A stretch of DNA of 64,000 bases, taken from an uncultured SAR86 cluster bacterium (GTDB taxonomy: Bacteria; Pseudomonadota; Gammaproteobacteria; Magnimaribacterales; Magnimaribacteraceae). Below the pieces are notes generated by a model. It had not been told where the DNA came from. It ran no database searches and was given only the letters and a program-made list of their open reading frames with translations. The DNA is taken from the NCBI GenBank assembly GCA_902574355.1, contig CACGNN010000001.1, positions 235,165-299,164 on the forward strand, written 5' to 3'. This document shows, one piece after another, positions 60,476 through 64,000 of this stretch (positions are counted from its first letter, which is position 1; each line of letters begins with the position of its first letter). The translations under genes and the position numbers were made by a program.

Positions 60476-63400
60476 ATGAGTTTTTCATATACTGAGAAAA
60501 AAAGAGTTAGAAGGAGTTTTGAAAAAATCTCCAGCGTTATGGAGCTTCCAAATCTTCTTGCAACTCAAATCCAGTCTTATGACGCTTTTTTACAAAGATA
60601 CGTTGATAGTGAAAAAAGATTGAATGCTGGTCTGGAACAAGTCCTAAATTCAATCTTTCCCATCGAGAGCCATAATGGTTTTGCTAGGATGGAGTACTCT
60701 GGTTACACTTTAGGCGAACCTATTTTTAATGAAAGAGAGTGCAAGCTAAAAGGTATAACTTATGAAATTTCTTTGCATATCAACTGCGATCTCTTTTTTA
60801 TAGATAAAGACTCAGGAAAACTTAAGGAAGGAAAGTCTCAAAGCGTTTATATGGGGACTGTTCCTCTTATGACCGATCATGGAACTTTCATAATTAACGG
60901 AACTGAAAGAGTTGTTGTTTCACAGCTCCATAGATCTCCTGGTTTATTCTTTGATCACGATAAAGGAAAAGGTCACTCATCTGGAAAAGTTTTGTATGGT
61001 GCGAGAGTCATTCCTTACAGGGGCTCATGGCTGGATTTTGAGTTTGATGCTAAAGACTTGGTATATGTTCGGATAGATAGGCGAAGAAAGCTATTAGCTA
61101 CAATTCTTTTAAAGGCTCTGAAACTTACTAATCAAGAGATCCTTGAAAGGTTTTATGAGACGGAAATTTATAAAAATAAAAAGAATGATGTATTCCAATT
61201 ACAAGTTATACCTAGAAGGCTTATGGGAAGAGTTTCGCCAGTAGAAATTGAGTCAAAGGGTGAAGTCATTGTCAAAAAGGGAGATAGGATTAGTGCTAGA
61301 CATATAAGAAAAATTGAAAGTGCAAAAATAAAACTTCTCGATATGCCTAAAGAGGCACTTTATGGTCAAGTCATTGCTAAAGATATTTTAGATAAATCTA
61401 CTGGAGAAATCATCATAGAAGCTAATACGGTTATTGATGAAGACACTATGCCTGTTCTCGATGAATTAAATCTGCCTGAACTCGAGACACTCTACATTAA
61501 CGATATTGAATCAGGACCCTATATTGCTGATACCCTAAGAGCGGACTCAACTACCAATGAAATTGAAGCTTTGGTGGAAATTTATAGGATGATGAGACCA
61601 GGAGAACCCCCGACTAAAGAAGCTGCCACTACCTTATTCAATAACCTATTTTTTAATGCCGAAAGGTACGATCTATCCGCCGTTGGTAGAATGAAATTCA
61701 ATAAAAGGTTAGGGATTGAAGATCTTGAAGGGAGTAGTATTTTAAGTGACGAAGATATTTTAAATACTTTAAAGACTTTGGTATCGATCAGAAATGGACA
61801 AGGTAATGTTGATGATATAGATCATCTGGGAAATAGAAGAATAAGGTCCGTAGGTGAAATGGTTTCAAATCAATACAGAATAGGACTTGTGAGAGTTGAA
61901 AGAGCTGTGAGAGAAAGGTTGGCAACTGCCGAAGCTGATGATTTAGGCCCACAAGATTTGATAAATGCTAAGCCAGTATCTGCAGCAGTCAAAGAATTTT
62001 TTGGATCAAGTCAATTATCACAATTTATGGATCAAAATAATCCTTTATCTGAAGTAACACACAAAAGAAGGGTTTCCGCATTAGGTCCAGGAGGTCTCAC
62101 GCGAGAAAGAGCAGGATTTGAAGTCAGAGATGTTCATCCAACTCACTATGGCAGGGTTTGTCCTATAGAGACACCTGAAGGCCCTAATATAGGTTTGATA
62201 AATTCTTTAGCCGCATATGCAAGAACGAATGAGTATGGGTTTTTGGAAAGTCCTTTCAGAAAGGCTGAGAATGGAAAAGTCTATGATAGTTTCCATTATC
62301 TTTCAGCAATAGAGGAAGGAGATTACGTAATAGCACAAGCAAGCGCTTTATTGGATTCTTCTAATAAATTTACAGAAGAATTGGTACCAGTAAGATACAA
62401 GAATGAATTTTCATTCATGCCTCCTGAAAGGGTAGATTACATGGATGTATCTCCCCAACAAGCCTTTTCAGTTGCTGCTTCCCTCATTCCTTTCTTAGAG
62501 CATGATGATGCTAATAGAGCATTAATGGGTTCTAATATGATGAGACAGGCAGTTCCTACTTTACAAGCCGAAAAGCCTCTTGTTGGTACAGGTGTTGAAA
62601 GGCTTGTTGCTAGAGATTCTGGTTCATGTGTTACAGCGTCAAGAGGAGGAACTATAGAAAGTATAGATGCAAGTAGAATTGTGGTAAGAGTGAATGAAAA
62701 AGAAATCCAAGCCGGTGATTCCGGAGTTGATATATATAACTTAATCAAATATACACGTTCTAATCAAAATACTTGTATAAATCAGAGACCGATTGTCTCT
62801 TTGGGAGATAAGATTCATAAAAATGATATCTTGGCTGATGGCCCTTCAATTGACCTCGGGGAATTGTCTTTAGGTCAGAACGTAAGAATTGCTTTTATGC
62901 CTTGGCATGGTTATAACTTTGAAGACTCAATTCTTATTTCAGATAAACTTGTTAGAGATGATAAATTTACTAGCATCCACATACAAGAATTAACATGTGT
63001 GGCCAGAGACACCAAATTAGGACCGGAAGAAATCTCAGGTGATATTCCAAATGTTGGAGACAGTGCCCTTTCGAAGTTAGATGAGTATGGAATTGTACAT
63101 ATTGGAGCAGAGGTTAAGTCAGGTGATATTTTAGTTGGTAAAGTTACACCAAAAGGTGAAACACAATTAAGCCCTGAAGAAAAACTACTAAGAGCAATTT
63201 TTGGAGAGAAAGCTTCTGATGTAAAGGATAGTTCTTTGAGAGTTTCTTCTGGTGCTGATGGCACTGTCATAGATGTTCACGTGTTTACAAGGGATGGAAT
63301 AGAAAAAGACGGTCGTGCAGAATCTATAGAAGAATCTCAGCTAGCTGAAATTCAGAAAGATATAGATGATGAATTAAAAATTCTTGAACAAGCTGCACTA

Positions 63401-64000
63401 TCTCGACTGGAATCTATTTTAGTTGGGAAAAAAGTTGCATCAGGCAAAGGATTAAAAAAAGGCTCAACTATTAAGATTGCTGACCTAGAAGAAATTCCCA
63501 ATGACGATTGGTTCAAAGTTAGACTTGATAATGAAAATGCAAATAAACAAATTGAGAACATCGCTAAGAGCTTAAAGGAATATAAAGAAGATTTGGATAT
63601 AGCATTTGGAAAAAGAAAATCCAAAGTTACAGATGGTGATGATTTAGCACCTGGTGTTCTTAAAATTGTTAAAGTTTATTTAGCAATCAAGAGAAGAATT
63701 CAGCCAGGAGATAAGCTCGCAGGAAGACACGGAAATAAAGGTGTTATCTCTGTAATTATGCCAGAGGAGGACATGCCTTTTGATGAAAATGGACAGCCTG
63801 TAGATATAGTTCTCAATCCATTAGGAGTACCATCTAGAATGAATGTTGGTCAGGTTTTAGAAACTCATCTTGGTTGGGCTGCAAAAGAATTAGGAACCAA
63901 GATTGGAGAGATGATCGATTCCGAAGTGAAAGCAAATGAGATTAGAGGACTTCTGTCAGAGATTTATGAAAAAGATGGATCTCAAGATCTTAGTTCTTTA
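60476..64000 (+). CDS. rpoB: RNA polymerase beta subunit, N-terminal 1175 codons (cut by window edge)
   Basis: Starts ATG 60476 ([20 protein letters not shown]) after AAAGAGG and stays open to the window end. Key parts: the rifampicin region [20 protein letters not shown] through [40 protein letters not shown], and the catalytic-region [10 protein letters not shown]. All rifampicin-pocket residues look wild type (D516-, H526- and S531-equivalents present as D, H and S). About 180 C-terminal codons are outside the window. Confidence 0.97.
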   Translation, partial: MSFSYTEKKRVRRSFEKISSVMELPNLLATQIQSYDAFLQRYVDSEKRLNAGLEQVLNSIFPIESHNGFARMEYSGYTLGEPIFNERECKLKGITYEISLHINCDLFFIDKDSGKLKEGKSQSVYMGTVPLMTDHGTFIINGTERVVVSQLHRSPGLFFDHDKGKGHSSGKVLYGARVIPYRGSWLDFEFDAKDLVYVRIDRRRKLLATILLKALKLTNQEILERFYETEIYKNKKNDVFQLQVIPRRLMGRVSPVEIESKGEVIVKKGDRISARHIRKIESAKIKLLDMPKEALYGQVIAKDILDKSTGEIIIEANTVIDEDTMPVLDELNLPELETLYINDIESGPYIADTLRADSTTNEIEALVEIYRMMRPGEPPTKEAATTLFNNLFFNAERYDLSAVGRMKFNKRLGIEDLEGSSILSDEDILNTLKTLVSIRNGQGNVDDIDHLGNRRIRSVGEMVSNQYRIGLVRVERAVRERLATAEADDLGPQDLINAKPVSAAVKEFFGSSQLSQFMDQNNPLSEVTHKRRVSALGPGGLTRERAGFEVRDVHPTHYGRVCPIETPEGPNIGLINSLAAYARTNEYGFLESPFRKAENGKVYDSFHYLSAIEEGDYVIAQASALLDSSNKFTEELVPVRYKNEFSFMPPERVDYMDVSPQQAFSVAASLIPFLEHDDANRALMGSNMMRQAVPTLQAEKPLVGTGVERLVARDSGSCVTASRGGTIESIDASRIVVRVNEKEIQAGDSGVDIYNLIKYTRSNQNTCINQRPIVSLGDKIHKNDILADGPSIDLGELSLGQNVRIAFMPWHGYNFEDSILISDKLVRDDKFTSIHIQELTCVARDTKLGPEEISGDIPNVGDSALSKLDEYGIVHIGAEVKSGDILVGKVTPKGETQLSPEEKLLRAIFGEKASDVKDSSLRVSSGADGTVIDVHVFTRDGIEKDGRAESIEESQLAEIQKDIDDELKILEQAALSRLESILVGKKVASGKGLKKGSTIKIADLEEIPNDDWFKVRLDNENANKQIENIAKSLKEYKEDLDIAFGKRKSKVTDGDDLAPGVLKIVKVYLAIKRRIQPGDKLAGRHGNKGVISVIMPEEDMPFDENGQPVDIVLNPLGVPSRMNVGQVLETHLGWAAKELGTKIGEMIDSEVKANEIRGLLSEIYEKDGSQDLSSL

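Noticed and set aside
62437-63624. Minus-strand ORFs inside rpoB
   Set aside because: Shadows of the rpoB reading frame.

Overview
The window is continuous chromosome from an AT-rich, compact, aerobic heterotrophic bacterium. The gene orders lpxC-secA-argJ, coaE-yacG and birA / tRNA-Tyr / tRNA-Thr / tuf / tRNA-Trp / secE / nusG / rplKAJL / rpoB are those of Gammaproteobacteria, as is ilvC-pssA. Very short gaps, many ATGA or TAATG junctions, a TonB-dependent receptor, a BCCT transporter and many secreted phosphatases suggest a streamlined marine lineage (SAR86-like or a relative). That placement is inference only.

Layout. 1-1186: end of ilvC, pssA and a solitary tRNA-Ile(GAT). 1266-8870: secreted phosphoester-metabolism genes (5'-nucleotidase, purple-acid-phosphatase-like protein, DUF3604 lipoprotein) with a DsbA/HCCA-isomerase-fold protein and an FKBP lipoprotein. 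8871-9080: two hairpins bracketing a possible 36-residue ORF. 9131-19252: accessory metabolism (nitroreductase, rhodanese, desaturase, TauD-like dioxygenase, hydrolases, alkaline phosphatase, reductase). 19255-23098: CDGSH protein, peptide deformylase and an ADP-ribosylglycohydrolase / ribokinase / nucleoside hydrolase group. 23141-31531: esterase, SDR, enoyl-CoA hydratase, tRNA-Ala(TGC), shikimate-kinase-like, GST, DUF6607, class III aminotransferase, Nramp-like transporter. 31598-40794: housekeeping block (coaE, yacG, argJ, secA, lpxC, rlmB, rnr). 40922-52772: acyl-CoA ligase / SDR / VOC cassette, TonB receptor, TPR-sulfotransferase, BCCT transporter with MarR regulator, M28-like protein. 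52856-54734: DUF952 gene, then a 1.4-kb segment bounded by a 52-bp duplication of the 3' half of tRNA-Thr(TGT), carrying one trimeric-autotransporter-like gene. 54745-64000: birA, tRNAs, tuf, secE, nusG, ribosomal proteins and the first 1175 codons of rpoB.

How the genes fit together. The secreted phosphatases, alkaline phosphatase, nucleoside hydrolase, ribokinase and ADP-ribosylglycohydrolase form a plausible route for scavenging phosphorus, ribose and bases from dissolved nucleotides. The CoA ligase, SDRs, enoyl-CoA hydratases and esterases suggest catabolism of esters and organic acids. The most unusual structure is the tRNA-Thr-bounded mini-island: it has paired 11-bp direct repeats next to one end, like integrase arm sites, but no recombinase gene. 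Other points of note are a shared TTACGT-17-nt-GCGCG promoter layout at tRNA-Ile and the TonB receptor, a SecA without its zinc tail, a BirA without its repressor domain, and a secreted M28-like protein whose signal peptide has no normal start codon.
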